A stretch of 64,000 bases of DNA from Solibacter sp039934035 (GCA_039934035.1 JBDTMZ010000008.1:17232-81231), one strand, 5' to 3'. Counted from the stretch's first letter, positions 35,078 through 43,472 are shown. The notes: generated from the letters alone by a model not told the origin. Made by a program: numbers and translations.

Positions 35078-35961
35078 TCCTCTTTCTGATGCTGGCTGCG
35101 ACTGCGACTGAATGCCACTTCCTGGGGCACGGTCGCATTCTGGGAAGCGACCTTGCCGCGGCATCCGCTGTGTTTGCGGCCGTGCCGCCGGACCTGGTTA
35201 TCGCCAACGCGCCCAGCCCCGGAGCACGGCGCCTGTTCGAACCAGCCGAATTGATCCGTATTGCGCGTACCAATCTCCTGGATGCAACCGGTGTAATTCC
35301 GCTGTGTTTTGAGCGGTCCACCGCTCCGCTCGATCTCTTGCGGGTCAAGTCGGTCATGCAGGCGTCTTTGGGCGCTGCGCCAGCGGGCATCGAGATTCTG
35401 ACGATCAGCAAGTACCCGGCGCCGCCGGGAGAATTGGTCTTCCCCCGCAATTCGCTGATGCAGCCGGTCTCCGGCGATTCCGCGGTATGGAACGGATACG
35501 TAGCTTACGACGGCGGCCGCTTCGCGGTCTGGGCGCGGGTTCGCCTGACAGTGCTGCAATCGCGAGTGGTCACCGCGGTGGACCTGGCGCCTGGTCACGT
35601 TGTGGAGGCGGGCGATGTGCGCCTGGTAGAGGCCAACGAGTTTCCGAGGCGTCCTGCGCCGCTGGCGGCGGTCGAAGCCGCAGTGGGGCGGACAGCCCGC
35701 CGCGCGCTTCCCGCAGGCTCGATATTGACAGCCGCCATGCTGGAGGCGCCGAATGATGTGGAGCGGGGGCAGATTGTCACCGTGGAAGTCCAAAGCGGCG
35801 GTGCCCTCGTCAAACTGGAAGCCAAAGCCGAATCGGCCGGCCGCAAAGGCGATACGGTCGGCGTGCGCAACGCCGCCAGCGGAACGCTGTTCCGCGCCCA
35901 AATCGAAGGCAAAGGCCGCGTATCGGTCAAGTGCCGGTCCTCATCGGAGATACCCCAATGA
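35074..35961 (+). CDS. flgA: P-ring chaperone FlgA
   Basis: FlgA (295 residues), a periplasmic chaperone for FlgI. A weak signal peptide is at residues 1-14. The C-terminal SAF-like domain has HVVEAGDVRLVEANEFPRRP, then AVGRTARRALPAGSIL, and the end ATGTL-type strand is SGTLFRAQIEGKGRVSVKCR. It is coupled by ATGA overlaps to flgG and flgH. Confidence 0.88.
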   Translation: MILFLMLAATATECHFLGHGRILGSDLAAASAVFAAVPPDLVIANAPSPGARRLFEPAELIRIARTNLLDATGVIPLCFERSTAPLDLLRVKSVMQASLGAAPAGIEILTISKYPAPPGELVFPRNSLMQPVSGDSAVWNGYVAYDGGRFAVWARVRLTVLQSRVVTAVDLAPGHVVEAGDVRLVEANEFPRRPAPLAAVEAAVGRTARRALPAGSILTAAMLEAPNDVERGQIVTVEVQSGGALVKLEAKAESAGRKGDTVGVRNAASGTLFRAQIEGKGRVSVKCRSSSEIPQ

Positions 35962-36662
35962 AAATCAACCGAACCGCCCGCGTTCTCATTTCTCTCACCT
36001 GCACGGCTTTGCTGTGCGGCGCGGCCGATGTCAAGACAAAGAAAGCGGCGGAACTATCGCCGCTGGACAAGTATGCCGAAGAAGCCGCGCGCCAGGCGGA
36101 AAGCCTGGCTCCCACAGGCGGATCGCTGTGGAGTCCCACTGCGCAGTTTGCCGACCTGGGACGCGATCTGAAAGCCAGCCAGGTGAACGACCTGGTCACC
36201 ATCCTGGTGTCGGAGTCGGCCTCCGCGGTCTCCAGCGGCGCTTCCAAGACACAGCGCAACAGCAGCGTGACCAATTCGGTAGCGGCATTGGCCGGCATCA
36301 CAAAGGCGACAGGACCGCTGGCGAACCTGGCCAACATGTCTGGCGGCCAGAAGCTCGACGGCGCCGGCAGCACCAGCCGTCAAACCACCATCACTACCAC
36401 CCTGAGTGCGAGGGTCACCCGTGTGCTGCCCAACGGCTACCTATTGTTGGAAGGCACAAAAGACGTGCAGATCAATTCAGAGCGCCAGACCGTGACGGTC
36501 CGCGGCGTGCTGCGGCCCGCCGATCTGGCCAGCGACAATTCCGTTCCCTCGGATCGCCTGGCGCAAATGGAAATCCGGCTAAACGGTAAGGGTGTGGTCG
36601 GCGATGCCATCAGGCGGCCCTTCATCCTGTACCGCATCCTACTCGGGCTTCTCCCTTTTTAA
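35958..36662 (+). CDS. flgH: L-ring protein FlgH
   Basis: FlgH (234 residues from ATG 35958, overlapping the flgA stop). Its signal peptide (TARVLISLTCTALLCGAADV) looks like one for signal peptidase, with a Cys at the end of the hydrophobic core that could be lipidated. Conserved regions: GSLWSPTAQFADLGRDLKAS, VNDLVTILVSESASA, and VLPNGYLLLEGTKDVQINSE followed by RQTVTVRGVLRPADLA. It forms the outer-membrane ring, so the host is diderm. Confidence 0.93.
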   Translation: MKINRTARVLISLTCTALLCGAADVKTKKAAELSPLDKYAEEAARQAESLAPTGGSLWSPTAQFADLGRDLKASQVNDLVTILVSESASAVSSGASKTQRNSSVTNSVAALAGITKATGPLANLANMSGGQKLDGAGSTSRQTTITTTLSARVTRVLPNGYLLLEGTKDVQINSERQTVTVRGVLRPADLASDNSVPSDRLAQMEIRLNGKGVVGDAIRRPFILYRILLGLLPF

Positions 36663-36665
36663 GCC

Positions 36666-37763
36666 ATGCGCACCTTACTGCTTCTCGTTGCAGGTTCGCT
36701 GGCAGCCGCCCCGCTCGGCGCTGCCGCGCGCCTCAAGGAACTGGTCTCGATCGAAGGCGTGCGCGATAACCAGCTTGTTGGCTACGGTCTGGTCGTGGGA
36801 TTGAATGGCACGGGCGACCGACGGCAGACCCAGTTCTCCGCCCAGAGTCTTACCAATATGCTACAGCGCATGGGGGTAACGGTAAATCCGGCAGCGATCA
36901 CGGTGAAGAACACGGCTGCTGTCATGGTCACGGGGTCGCTGCCGGCGTTCGCCCAACCGGGCCTCAAAATCGATGTCACGGCCTCCTCGATCGGCGACTC
37001 CAACAACCTGCAGGGCGGGCTGCTCGTCATGACCAGCCTGAAGGCGGCTGATGGGCAGGTCTATGCGATCGCGCAGGGCTCGATCGTGACCGGCGGTTTT
37101 GTCGCCGGCCGCGGCGGCGGCGCGGGCCAGACGCTAAACCATCCCACAGCAGGACGCATTCCGGAAGGCGCAACCGTCGAACGGAGTTCCCCTTTGCCGG
37201 ACCTGTCGGCGCGCGTCAACCTGCAGCTGCGGGACATGGACTTCACGACCGCGTCGCGGATCGCTTCGGTGCTGAACCAGACATTCACGGCGGAAAAGCC
37301 GATCGCACGCGCCGAGAACGGCCGCACCGTATCGATTGCCGTGCCCGCGGAGTGGACGAGCCGGCCGGCCGATTTCATCGCGAAGCTGGAGAATCTCACG
37401 GTGGAAAGCGACCGGCCTTCCCGCGTTGTCATCAACGAACGCACCGGAACCATCGTGATGGGAAAGCTGGTACGCGTGGCGCCGGTAGCAATCATGCACG
37501 GCAACCTTAGCGTAGAGGTGCAGACCCGTCTCACGGTATCGCAGCCGGCGCCGTTGTCGGAGGGCACGACGCAGGTAATACCCCAGGACAAAGTGGCGGC
37601 GACGGAAGAGCGCGCTCGCAACGTGATCCTCAAGGATGGCGCCACGGTGGAAGACCTGGTGAGGGCCCTGAATGCAATCGGGTCGACGCCGCGCGACATC
37701 ATCGCAATCTTGCAGAGCCTGAGGGCCGCCGGAGCGTTGGAATGCGAAGTGGACGTAATTTGA
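36666..37763 (+). CDS. flgI: P-ring protein FlgI
   Basis: FlgI (365 residues) has a signal peptide (residues 1-19, LLLVAGSLAAAPLGAAA) and the strongly conserved RLKELVSIEGVRDNQLVGYG, then LVVGLNGTGD and the FTAQSLTNML-type region. The C-terminus (LVRALNAIGSTPRDIIAILQ then SLRAAGALECEVDVI) is the usual one. It surrounds the rod in the peptidoglycan layer. Confidence 0.97.
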   Translation: MRTLLLLVAGSLAAAPLGAAARLKELVSIEGVRDNQLVGYGLVVGLNGTGDRRQTQFSAQSLTNMLQRMGVTVNPAAITVKNTAAVMVTGSLPAFAQPGLKIDVTASSIGDSNNLQGGLLVMTSLKAADGQVYAIAQGSIVTGGFVAGRGGGAGQTLNHPTAGRIPEGATVERSSPLPDLSARVNLQLRDMDFTTASRIASVLNQTFTAEKPIARAENGRTVSIAVPAEWTSRPADFIAKLENLTVESDRPSRVVINERTGTIVMGKLVRVAPVAIMHGNLSVEVQTRLTVSQPAPLSEGTTQVIPQDKVAATEERARNVILKDGATVEDLVRALNAIGSTPRDIIAILQSLRAAGALECEVDVI

Positions 37764-37778
37764 CAGCAGGAGTGTGGA

Positions 37779-38081
37779 ATGATCGACAACATCAGCAGGG
37801 CGGCGCCCCTACCGGCGCTCGGTAAGACTAACGACCCAGACAAGATCCACAAGACCGCTCAGCAGTTTGAGGCGCTTCTGATCGGCGAATTGCTGAAGAC
37901 CTCGCGCGAGGCGGGCTCGTCGGGATGGCTCGGTACCGGCGACGAAGACGAGGCGGGCCAGATCGGGGTGGAAGTGGGCGAACAGGAGTTTGCCCGCATG
38001 CTGGCGACGAGCGGCGGCCTCGGCCTGTCCAAGTCGATCGAGGCGGGAATGCGAAAGCAGGCGGCGGCGGAGCCCAAGTGA
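37779..38081 (+). CDS. flgJ: Rod-binding protein FlgJ, N-terminal type
   Basis: A 100-residue rod-binding domain: AQQFEALLIGELLKTSREAG and a C-terminal GGLGLSKSIEAGM. It has no muramidase domain, unlike gammaproteobacterial FlgJ. A separate lytic transglycosylase gene follows at 38339 and probably supplies that activity. A ribosome-binding site (CAGGAGTG) lies before ATG 37779. Last gene of the flgF operon. Confidence 0.85.
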   Translation: MIDNISRAAPLPALGKTNDPDKIHKTAQQFEALLIGELLKTSREAGSSGWLGTGDEDEAGQIGVEVGEQEFARMLATSGGLGLSKSIEAGMRKQAAAEPK

Positions 38082-38094
38082 AGCCTTTCGCCGA

Positions 38095-38361
38095 TCAGCG
38101 CCCTGCCAGGCCGTCGGCCCAGCGCAAGACCTGTTCGGCGGGTATTTGCCGGATGATCTTGCGACTGTCCTTCTCCACCAGGCGAACTACGAATCGCTTG
38201 CTTTCGCGGTCCATCAGGAAGCTGAGTTCCGTATCCTGGCCGAAGAGTTTAGCGCCATTCACCGCTTTCACTGCCTGTGTCAGTTCCGGCACAGCAGGCA
38301 TCTTGGTTTCCGTTACCGAGTTCGGGGGCACGGTTGTTGTGTTGACCCGGTTGACTTCCAT
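38095..38361 (-). CDS. flaG: FlaG family protein
   Basis: The product (88 residues from ATG 38361, with AGGTGGA seven bases upstream) ends with the FlaG domain: FLMDRESKRFVVRLVEKDSR, then KIIRQIPAEQVLRWAD. FlaG proteins affect filament length or assembly; the exact role is unclear. The frame is open upstream inside the lytic transglycosylase gene, but without family similarity. It converges with flgJ after 13 bp, and its start overlaps that of the divergent transglycosylase. Confidence 0.8.
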   Translation of the reverse strand: MEVNRVNTTTVPPNSVTETKMPAVPELTQAVKAVNGAKLFGQDTELSFLMDRESKRFVVRLVEKDSRKIIRQIPAEQVLRWADGLAGR

Positions 38362-39049
38362 ATCGTCCACCTCAGCCAAAGTATTCCCTGGCCTTTTCCG
38401 CTTATCGGTCATTGCCGCGATTTGTACGGGAATTGTTTTGGCGCAAATTCCAGTGGCGCCGCCGCCCGTCCAGCCGGCCGCGGACCAGGCTAACGCCCGG
38501 CAGAAAATGGAGGAATCCATCGAGCGGCAGAGGCAGAGCATTCGGAGGCAGAGCGGCGCCGCATCCTCCGATGCGTTCTTCACGGTGGGCTGGGTCGGCG
38601 CCCCGATGATTGCGCCAAACCAGGGGGCGGATTGCGACCCGCTCGCCGAGGCGGAGTCCGAACCCATGATCCAGGCCGCAGCCACGGCTCAAAAGCTGGA
38701 TGCCGCCCTGATTCGTGCGGTCATCGGCCAGGAGTCCAGGTTCCGTCCCTGCGCCGTGTCGCCTAAGGGCGCCATGGGTCTGATGCAACTCATGCCGCGT
38801 ACGGCAGAGCAGTTCCACCTGGTCGATCCCTTTAATGGAGCGGAAAACGTCCGTGCCGGCGCACAGTATCTGAAGCAGTTGATGGAACGCTACAAGGGAG
38901 ATCTGAAGCTGACGCTGGCCGCGTACAACGCCGGTCCGGGCCGGGTGGACGGGGAAGAGCCATCGGTGCCCAATATTCCCGAAACGCAGGATTACGTCGG
39001 CCGGATTCTGAAAGCCCTGGCTGCAGCATCGCCGGGTGCGCAGGAATAA
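38339..39049 (+). CDS. Lytic transglycosylase (SLT domain)
   Basis: About 236 residues from GTG 38339 (TTG 38351 is also possible). A signal peptide (LFRLSVIAAICTGIVLAQI) is followed by a Pro/Gln-rich linker and an SLT domain (about 105-225). Its catalytic Glu lies in IGQESRFRPCAVSPKGAMGL; MQLMP and AYNAGPG are also present. It cuts peptidoglycan, and next to flgJ it probably opens the wall for the rod. The 5' end overlaps that of flaG on the other strand by about 23 bp. Confidence 0.88.
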   Translation: MLTRLTSISSTSAKVFPGLFRLSVIAAICTGIVLAQIPVAPPPVQPAADQANARQKMEESIERQRQSIRRQSGAASSDAFFTVGWVGAPMIAPNQGADCDPLAEAESEPMIQAAATAQKLDAALIRAVIGQESRFRPCAVSPKGAMGLMQLMPRTAEQFHLVDPFNGAENVRAGAQYLKQLMERYKGDLKLTLAAYNAGPGRVDGEEPSVPNIPETQDYVGRILKALAAASPGAQE

Positions 39050-39108
39050 ACCAAGGGAGGGGACTGCGCGCCGGCCTACGCGCCGCGCCTCTTGAATCGA
39101 CGCTGTTC

Positions 39109-39969
39109 TTAGTGGCGGTGGGTGCTGGCGGGAAGGAGGTACTTGCGGCTTTCCTGGAGCCTTTCCTTGCGGCTCATGACTTCATTGATCCGCACGCCAT
39201 AATTGCCATCCACCACTACGACCTCGCCCCGGGCAATAATGCAGTTGTTCACGATCACTTCCACTGGCTCCGCGATTCCGCGGTCTAACTCGATGATGGA
39301 TCCCGAGGTCAACTTCAGAATGTCCTGGATCCGGACCTGTGTGCGGCCGAAAGAAACGCTGACCGGCATTTCCACATCTAGCAGGAGGTCGAGGGTGCCG
39401 CAGGCGCGAGCTGAGAACTCGTCCGGCGCCGGTTGGTCGGACTGTCCCGGTTCGGCGCTCGCCCCATGGGTGAACTTCTGCACGGCAGCCAGCATCCCCC
39501 GGTTGATATGGAACGCCATGCTGGGCAGTTCCTGATCCGGTGTGCTGATCGCAATCTGGCAACTGAAGGCGGGATCCGGCGGTGGTGCGGTCTCGGAGCC
39601 GGCAGTGGTCGCGACTTCTCGCCCCAATTGGCCGCCGACCCCCCTGGCGAGAACTCCAAGCGACTGCCGGAGCACTTCCAGATATGTGTCCCTTAGCTCC
39701 GCAGGGCCGGAGCTTTCGACGCCGGCAGCTTCCAGAATGCGTTGCCCCAGCACGGACCAGGTTTGTTCGGGCGCGCCAATCCAAATCGCGGCGCCCGCGG
39801 CCAAATCGAACGGCTGATGCCACCAGAGCATGTCGCGACCACCGGCGGGCGGCGCAAGGTCCGTCTCCATTTTGGGACAAAAGTCCCCCATGGCCTGCAT
39901 GGCGCCAACAAAGTCCCCGCGCCACTGGCCCACTAGCGCCCGTGCGTGCTCCTCTATTTGCATGTCCAT
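39109..39969 (-). CDS. FliN/FliY-type motor switch protein, long form
   Basis: The 286-residue protein has an N-terminal half of no known family (residues 1-175, with WWHQPFDLAAGAAIWIG). Its C-terminal SpoA/FliN domain is LDLLLDVEMPVSVSFGRTQV, then LTSGSIIELDRGIAEPVEV and GEVVVVDGNYGVRINEVMS. This resembles FliY of Gram-positives and spirochetes, but I see no CheC motif (no N-terminal DIxGN). It is the last gene of flhF-fliA. With the short fliN at 30009, two FliN-type genes exist here. Confidence 0.85.
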   Translation of the reverse strand: MDMQIEEHARALVGQWRGDFVGAMQAMGDFCPKMETDLAPPAGGRDMLWWHQPFDLAAGAAIWIGAPEQTWSVLGQRILEAAGVESSGPAELRDTYLEVLRQSLGVLARGVGGQLGREVATTAGSETAPPPDPAFSCQIAISTPDQELPSMAFHINRGMLAAVQKFTHGASAEPGQSDQPAPDEFSARACGTLDLLLDVEMPVSVSFGRTQVRIQDILKLTSGSIIELDRGIAEPVEVIVNNCIIARGEVVVVDGNYGVRINEVMSRKERLQESRKYLLPASTHRH

Positions 39970-39970
39970 C

Positions 39971-40735
39971 TCATATGCCTCGCGTGGTCGGCCATTTCTT
40001 CTTCATGTGGGCGCGCAACCGTAGAATCGAATGCGTTTTGAGCACTGAAACCCTGGAGGTGTGCCAGCCCATGACCTCGCCGATCTCGCGGAGCGTCAGT
40101 TCCTCGTGATAGTAGAGCGACAACACGGTCCGTTCCGTTTCCGGCATGCCTGCTATGGCTTCCGCCAGTAGGCGTTCCAGCTCGGCGCGCTCCAGAATTC
40201 CGGAGGGCAGGTCGTCGGGGGTATCCGGCACCATCGAGAGCAGCGTCTGATTCCTATTCGGTCCCGCGGTGACCTCGAGGCTGGTCAGGTTCAGGCCCTG
40301 AACCTCCACCTGGCGTTCGTGATACTCCGCCAGCGACAAGCCCAGTTCCGCCGCCACCTCTTCTTCTGTAGCCGCCCGCTGCAGCTTGTGTTCGGCACTG
40401 CTGATCGCCGCTTCGATGTGTTTGGCTTTCTTCCGGCGGTGGCGCGAGGCCCAATCCAGGCCGCGCAGACTGTCCAGGATGGCCCCCCGAATCTTGTACT
40501 CGGCGTACGTCTTCAGCTGGACGCCCTGCACTTCTTCGAAGTTGTCCACGGCGGAGATCAAGCCCACAATACCGGTTGAAACCAGGTCGTCCAGGCACAC
40601 GCTGTCGGGCAGCCTCTCATGCAGACGGCGCGCAATCAAGTGGACCTGCGGCAGGTGATCGAGGATCAGACGCTCGCGTCTGTCCCGTGCGGTCTCGGCT
40701 TGGGCGATCACGTAGGCGTTGGTCACGTTATGCAA
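39971..40735 (-). CDS. fliA: Flagellar sigma factor FliA (sigma-28)
   Basis: FliA (254 residues). Region 2: CLDDLVSTGIVGLISAVDNF and LKTYAEYKIRGAILDSLRGL followed by DWASR. Region 4: AGMPETERTVLSLYYHEELT then LREIGEVMGWHTSRVS. It directs late genes such as fliC and is held by FlgM. Its start overlaps the flhF end by 8 bp, and the FliN/FliY gene follows after 1 bp. Confidence 0.95.
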   Translation of the reverse strand: MHNVTNAYVIAQAETARDRRERLILDHLPQVHLIARRLHERLPDSVCLDDLVSTGIVGLISAVDNFEEVQGVQLKTYAEYKIRGAILDSLRGLDWASRHRRKKAKHIEAAISSAEHKLQRAATEEEVAAELGLSLAEYHERQVEVQGLNLTSLEVTAGPNRNQTLLSMVPDTPDDLPSGILERAELERLLAEAIAGMPETERTVLSLYYHEELTLREIGEVMGWHTSRVSVLKTHSILRLRAHMKKKWPTTRGI

Positions 40736-41957
40736 CTGCCAGCGCGCGATGCGCGGCTTTCCCGGAACACGGCAGGAGGCGATTGGTCAAGCTCGTCCTG
40801 TTCGCCGGCTCCAGATCTTCGGGGACCCGCTGGCCTGAGGTGAGGAAAGATATGGGACGGCCGCTGCCCACGGCTTCGCACAACAAAGGTCCGTACGTCC
40901 CGGTCTCATCCATTCGGGTAAAGATGAGCCGTGAGGGCCGGAACACATCGTAGGCGGACGAAATACGGGCAAGATCGGTAAAGCGCATCGAGGCAGGCAG
41001 CACCAGGTGTTTCTGTATGTCGGTCCGGCCAGCCAGAAATTCGGCGGCATCACAGCCCCCGTCCAGATCGGCGGCCGTGAAACCCGGGGTATCGATAAGG
41101 ATCAGTTCCTTCCCCTTGTGCTCTTCCAGGGTCTGGGCCAGGGCGCGGTTCGTCTCCACAACCTGGAAGCTGATGCCGAGGATGGATGCGTACCGGCGCA
41201 ACTGCTCCGAGGCAGCCACGCGCATCGTGTCGAGCGAGATCAGCAGCGTGGGTTTCTTGGTAGTCAGGCCGTACGTCACCGCCAGCTTGGCGATGGTTGC
41301 AGTCTTCCCAGCGCCGGGAGGTCCCACCAGGGCGACCATGCGCGGGCCAGTCCCCGCGATGCCCAACTCCGGATCCACGCGAATCGAGTCTTGAATTTCG
41401 GCAGACAGGGCGTCACGGATCGCCGATGGCTCCATGGAGTCCCGATGGCGTGAGTGTTCCACCTTGAAGCCTTGCCGCACCGTCACGTCCGGCTCGCGGC
41501 TCCCCGGGCTGGCCTCCCGGCAAAGGCGCTTATGTACGGCGGCCAGGAGTTGCTGGGCCAGGTCCGGATCCACTTCCGCCTGGATCAGCTCCGCATAGAC
41601 TTCCTCGAGTTCAGGGTTGCCGCTGATCCATTGCGGCTGGCTGGTGAAGCGCAGGCTGGTCTGGCGCCAGGACTGAAAAAGCCGCCGCAGTTCCCGAATC
41701 TCGGCCAGCACGGAATCCGTTGCAGCAGGGGATAGGGTTTGGTGTGCGGTGGGCGTAGAATCTGAGTTGCCGTTTCCGCCCCGCCCTCCAGCGGTGCCGA
41801 CGTCGGGCAGCTCCGTGGCGAACACGACTTCGTACTCCCCCAGGTGGTGGGCTTCCGGTAGGGACGCGTGGCTCGTGACCAGTATTGCGTCCGCTCCCAT
41901 CTCCCTTCGGGCCTGTTCCATGGCCACCTGGACAGAATTGGCGAAATACGATTTCAT
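40728..41957 (-). CDS. flhF: Flagellar SRP-type GTPase FlhF
   Basis: FlhF (409 residues from ATG 41957). The N-terminal B domain starts MKSYFANSVQVAMEQARREM, then GADAILVTSH. The NG domain has Walker A GPPGAGKTA (212-220) and DTPGF (289-293). FlhF sets flagellar number and position, usually with FlhG, which is not found here. A GGAGG lies 16 bases upstream of the ATG and ten bases upstream of an in-frame TTG at 41963. First gene of flhF-fliA-fliN/fliY. Confidence 0.92.
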   Translation of the reverse strand: MKSYFANSVQVAMEQARREMGADAILVTSHASLPEAHHLGEYEVVFATELPDVGTAGGRGGNGNSDSTPTAHQTLSPAATDSVLAEIRELRRLFQSWRQTSLRFTSQPQWISGNPELEEVYAELIQAEVDPDLAQQLLAAVHKRLCREASPGSREPDVTVRQGFKVEHSRHRDSMEPSAIRDALSAEIQDSIRVDPELGIAGTGPRMVALVGPPGAGKTATIAKLAVTYGLTTKKPTLLISLDTMRVAASEQLRRYASILGISFQVVETNRALAQTLEEHKGKELILIDTPGFTAADLDGGCDAAEFLAGRTDIQKHLVLPASMRFTDLARISSAYDVFRPSRLIFTRMDETGTYGPLLCEAVGSGRPISFLTSGQRVPEDLEPANRTSLTNRLLPCSGKAAHRALAVA

Positions 41958-42054
41958 GCGCAAGGGTGTGTTTCCTCCGAGGCATCGGAAGTCGCCGACG
42001 CGAGATGAACAACTGAGGCGATTTCTGCGATGCCCTATAGCCTGAAACTGAAGG

Positions 42055-42074
42055 AATGCAGGTTCGATGCCAAA
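42055..42074 (-). promoter_or_regulatory. Sigma-54 promoter of flhF-fliA
   Basis: Minus strand: CTTTGGCATCGAACCTGCAT, with GG (42070-42071) and GC (42058-42059) ten bases apart. It matches the consensus at TTGGCA and TGCA. The predicted start near 42046 gives an 89-base leader. The rest of the 284-bp interval to fliS shows nothing else clear. Confidence 0.65.
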
Positions 42075-42241
42075 GAGGAAGGTCAGCGGCGGTATGCGAA
42101 CTGTTGAAGGCTCAGCACCGACCGGTGGGCGCATTTCGGATGCAGGCGTCGCATTGTCGTCAGCGTCGAGTTTTCGTCGGCGAGTTCCTGGTCTCTAGCA
42201 CCGGTGGTAGAAGCCGCGCGACTTCGAGCGTGGGCTGTAGG

Positions 42242-42703
42242 CTAGGCGCACCATTGTTGAGCCGCCCGCGGGCCGCGTTCCTCGCTCGTGGCCGTACGAT
42301 ACGATGCCGGATGTGACTCCATGGAACCGCCCGTCCTCGGCGCTTCGATTGCGGACCAAGCCTCGTTCAGCGTCTTCAGGAGCGTCTCTGCTTTCTCCAG
42401 ACCGTCATCCGCTTGCTGGAAGTTGGCGTCCAACAGAGTCACTTGCAGGTAATCGTAGAGCGAGGCAAGCCGGGTGCTGATCGCGCCGCCTCTTTGGTGG
42501 TCAAGCGATCCGCCGAGTTCCGTAAGGATCTCCACGGCCTTGCCGACCGATCGCGCGCGTTCGGCAATCTCGCCGCGGGAAAGGTGCCGGCGTGCGCTTT
42601 GCACCGCATCGATGGCTGCCTGGTACAGCAGCTGCACAAGCTCCAACGGGGTGGCGGAGAGGATCTTGGTTTCCAGGGAAGAAGCGTATGGGTTCTCGTA
42701 CAT
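42242..42703 (-). CDS. fliS: Flagellin chaperone FliS
   Basis: FliS (153 residues from ATG 42703; ATG 42718 would add MKTRA). The start MYENPYASSLETKILSATPL, then ELVQLLYQAAIDAV, is the family signature. It binds the C-terminus of flagellin to keep it unfolded for export. The tail of about 30 residues is polar. A sigma-28-type promoter overlaps the upstream ATG, which favours the inner start. Confidence 0.9.
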   Translation of the reverse strand: MYENPYASSLETKILSATPLELVQLLYQAAIDAVQSARRHLSRGEIAERARSVGKAVEILTELGGSLDHQRGGAISTRLASLYDYLQVTLLDANFQQADDGLEKAETLLKTLNEAWSAIEAPRTGGSMESHPASYRTATSEERGPRAAQQWCA

Positions 42704-42716
42704 GGCTCTGGTTTTC

Positions 42717-42741
42717 ATATCGGACGGTACTGGGAAATTTA
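42717..42741 (-). promoter_or_regulatory. Sigma-28 promoter of fliS
   Basis: Minus strand: TAAA (42738-42741), 14 bases, CCGATAT (42717-42723), an exact match to TAAA-N14-CCGATAT. The -10 overlaps ATG 42718, so transcription would start just before ATG 42703. Confidence 0.6.
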
Positions 42742-42792
42742 CGAACTTTGGCGTGGCTTTCGATGCGCGCATTTGGCCGATAAGTTGAGCAC

Positions 42793-43164
42793 ATGCCGAA
42801 GAACAGCTCTGCAACGCCGCGGTACCGCTGCCGTCCGGCTTCGAATCGACGATGGGAGAGACGACTGCTTTGTGCGGATCTGATCAAGGTCCGATGGGTG
42901 GATGCCTTGGGTGCGCGGCATGAAGAGATTGCCGTGCTGGAGGGTTGTTCGATTTCGGGCGCCAGCCTATTCACAGGCGTGCCCATCGGCGTAGGCACGC
43001 CGATCACCTTAGGCGGTGGTGATGAAGAGTTTCAGGGCACTGTCCGCCACTCCGTGCCCGCACCGAACGGCTACCTGGCCGGGGTGACTATCGGGGAGCT
43101 CAGGAACTACGTACCGGAGCATCTGCTGGATCTCTCGCGTTTGATTTACCCAGAGAAACCATAA
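42793..43164 (+). CDS. PilZ-like domain protein
   Basis: The 123-residue product has a PilZ-like beta-barrel pattern: ADLIKVRWVDALGARHEEIA, EGCSISGASLFTGVPIGVGT and a VRHSVPAPNGYLAGVTIG end. RRWER at residues 19-23 may be the RxxxR c-di-GMP motif, but the second motif reads GCSISG rather than (D/N)xSxxG. It may therefore bind c-di-GMP weakly or not at all. It is divergent from fliS. Confidence 0.6.
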   Translation: MPKNSSATPRYRCRPASNRRWERRLLCADLIKVRWVDALGARHEEIAVLEGCSISGASLFTGVPIGVGTPITLGGGDEEFQGTVRHSVPAPNGYLAGVTIGELRNYVPEHLLDLSRLIYPEKP

Positions 43165-43207
43165 GGCGGACTTGCACTTCACCGCCGGCTGGCGATTGGC
43201 CGATCGA

Positions 43208-43224
43208 TTGGACCTCCGCGTGCT
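43208..43224 (+). promoter_or_regulatory. Possible sigma-54 promoter before the 43278 gene
   Basis: TTGGACCTCCGCGTGCT, with GG (43210-43211) and GC (43222-43223) ten bases apart. TTGG and TGCT match, but the CAC of the -24 box does not. The predicted start near 43235 gives a 43-base leader. Confidence 0.35.
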
Positions 43225-43277
43225 TCTCTACCTGAGAGTAACAGTAGCGGAATCATTCAAGTATTTAGAAGGGCCGT

Positions 43278-43472
43278 ATGACGAATCTGCCTGCCTTGGT
43301 CAGCCTATATCGTAAAATCTCGGATACCGCGATCGCGGCCGGAGAGTGTGCGCAAGCGGGCGACCCGGACGCGCAGAGGATCCTCCAGCCCCTGGCGTCC
43401 ATCTCGTCGTTGATGGCTGGTCTGATCGAATGCGAGGCCGGAAGACCCGCAAGTACGGCGTCGGACAACTGA
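43278..43472 (+). CDS. Small hypothetical protein
   Basis: A 64-residue helical protein (LPALVSLYRKISDTAIAAGE; LASISSLMAGLIECEAG) with GAAGGG before the ATG. The family is not recognised. A possible sigma-54 promoter upstream and the neighbouring flagellar genes suggest it may belong to the motility set. Confidence 0.5.
   Translation: MTNLPALVSLYRKISDTAIAAGECAQAGDPDAQRILQPLASISSLMAGLIECEAGRPASTASDN

Noticed and set aside
33872..35164. 430-codon frame opposite flgF, flgG and flgA
   Set aside because: Antisense shadow of three certain genes.
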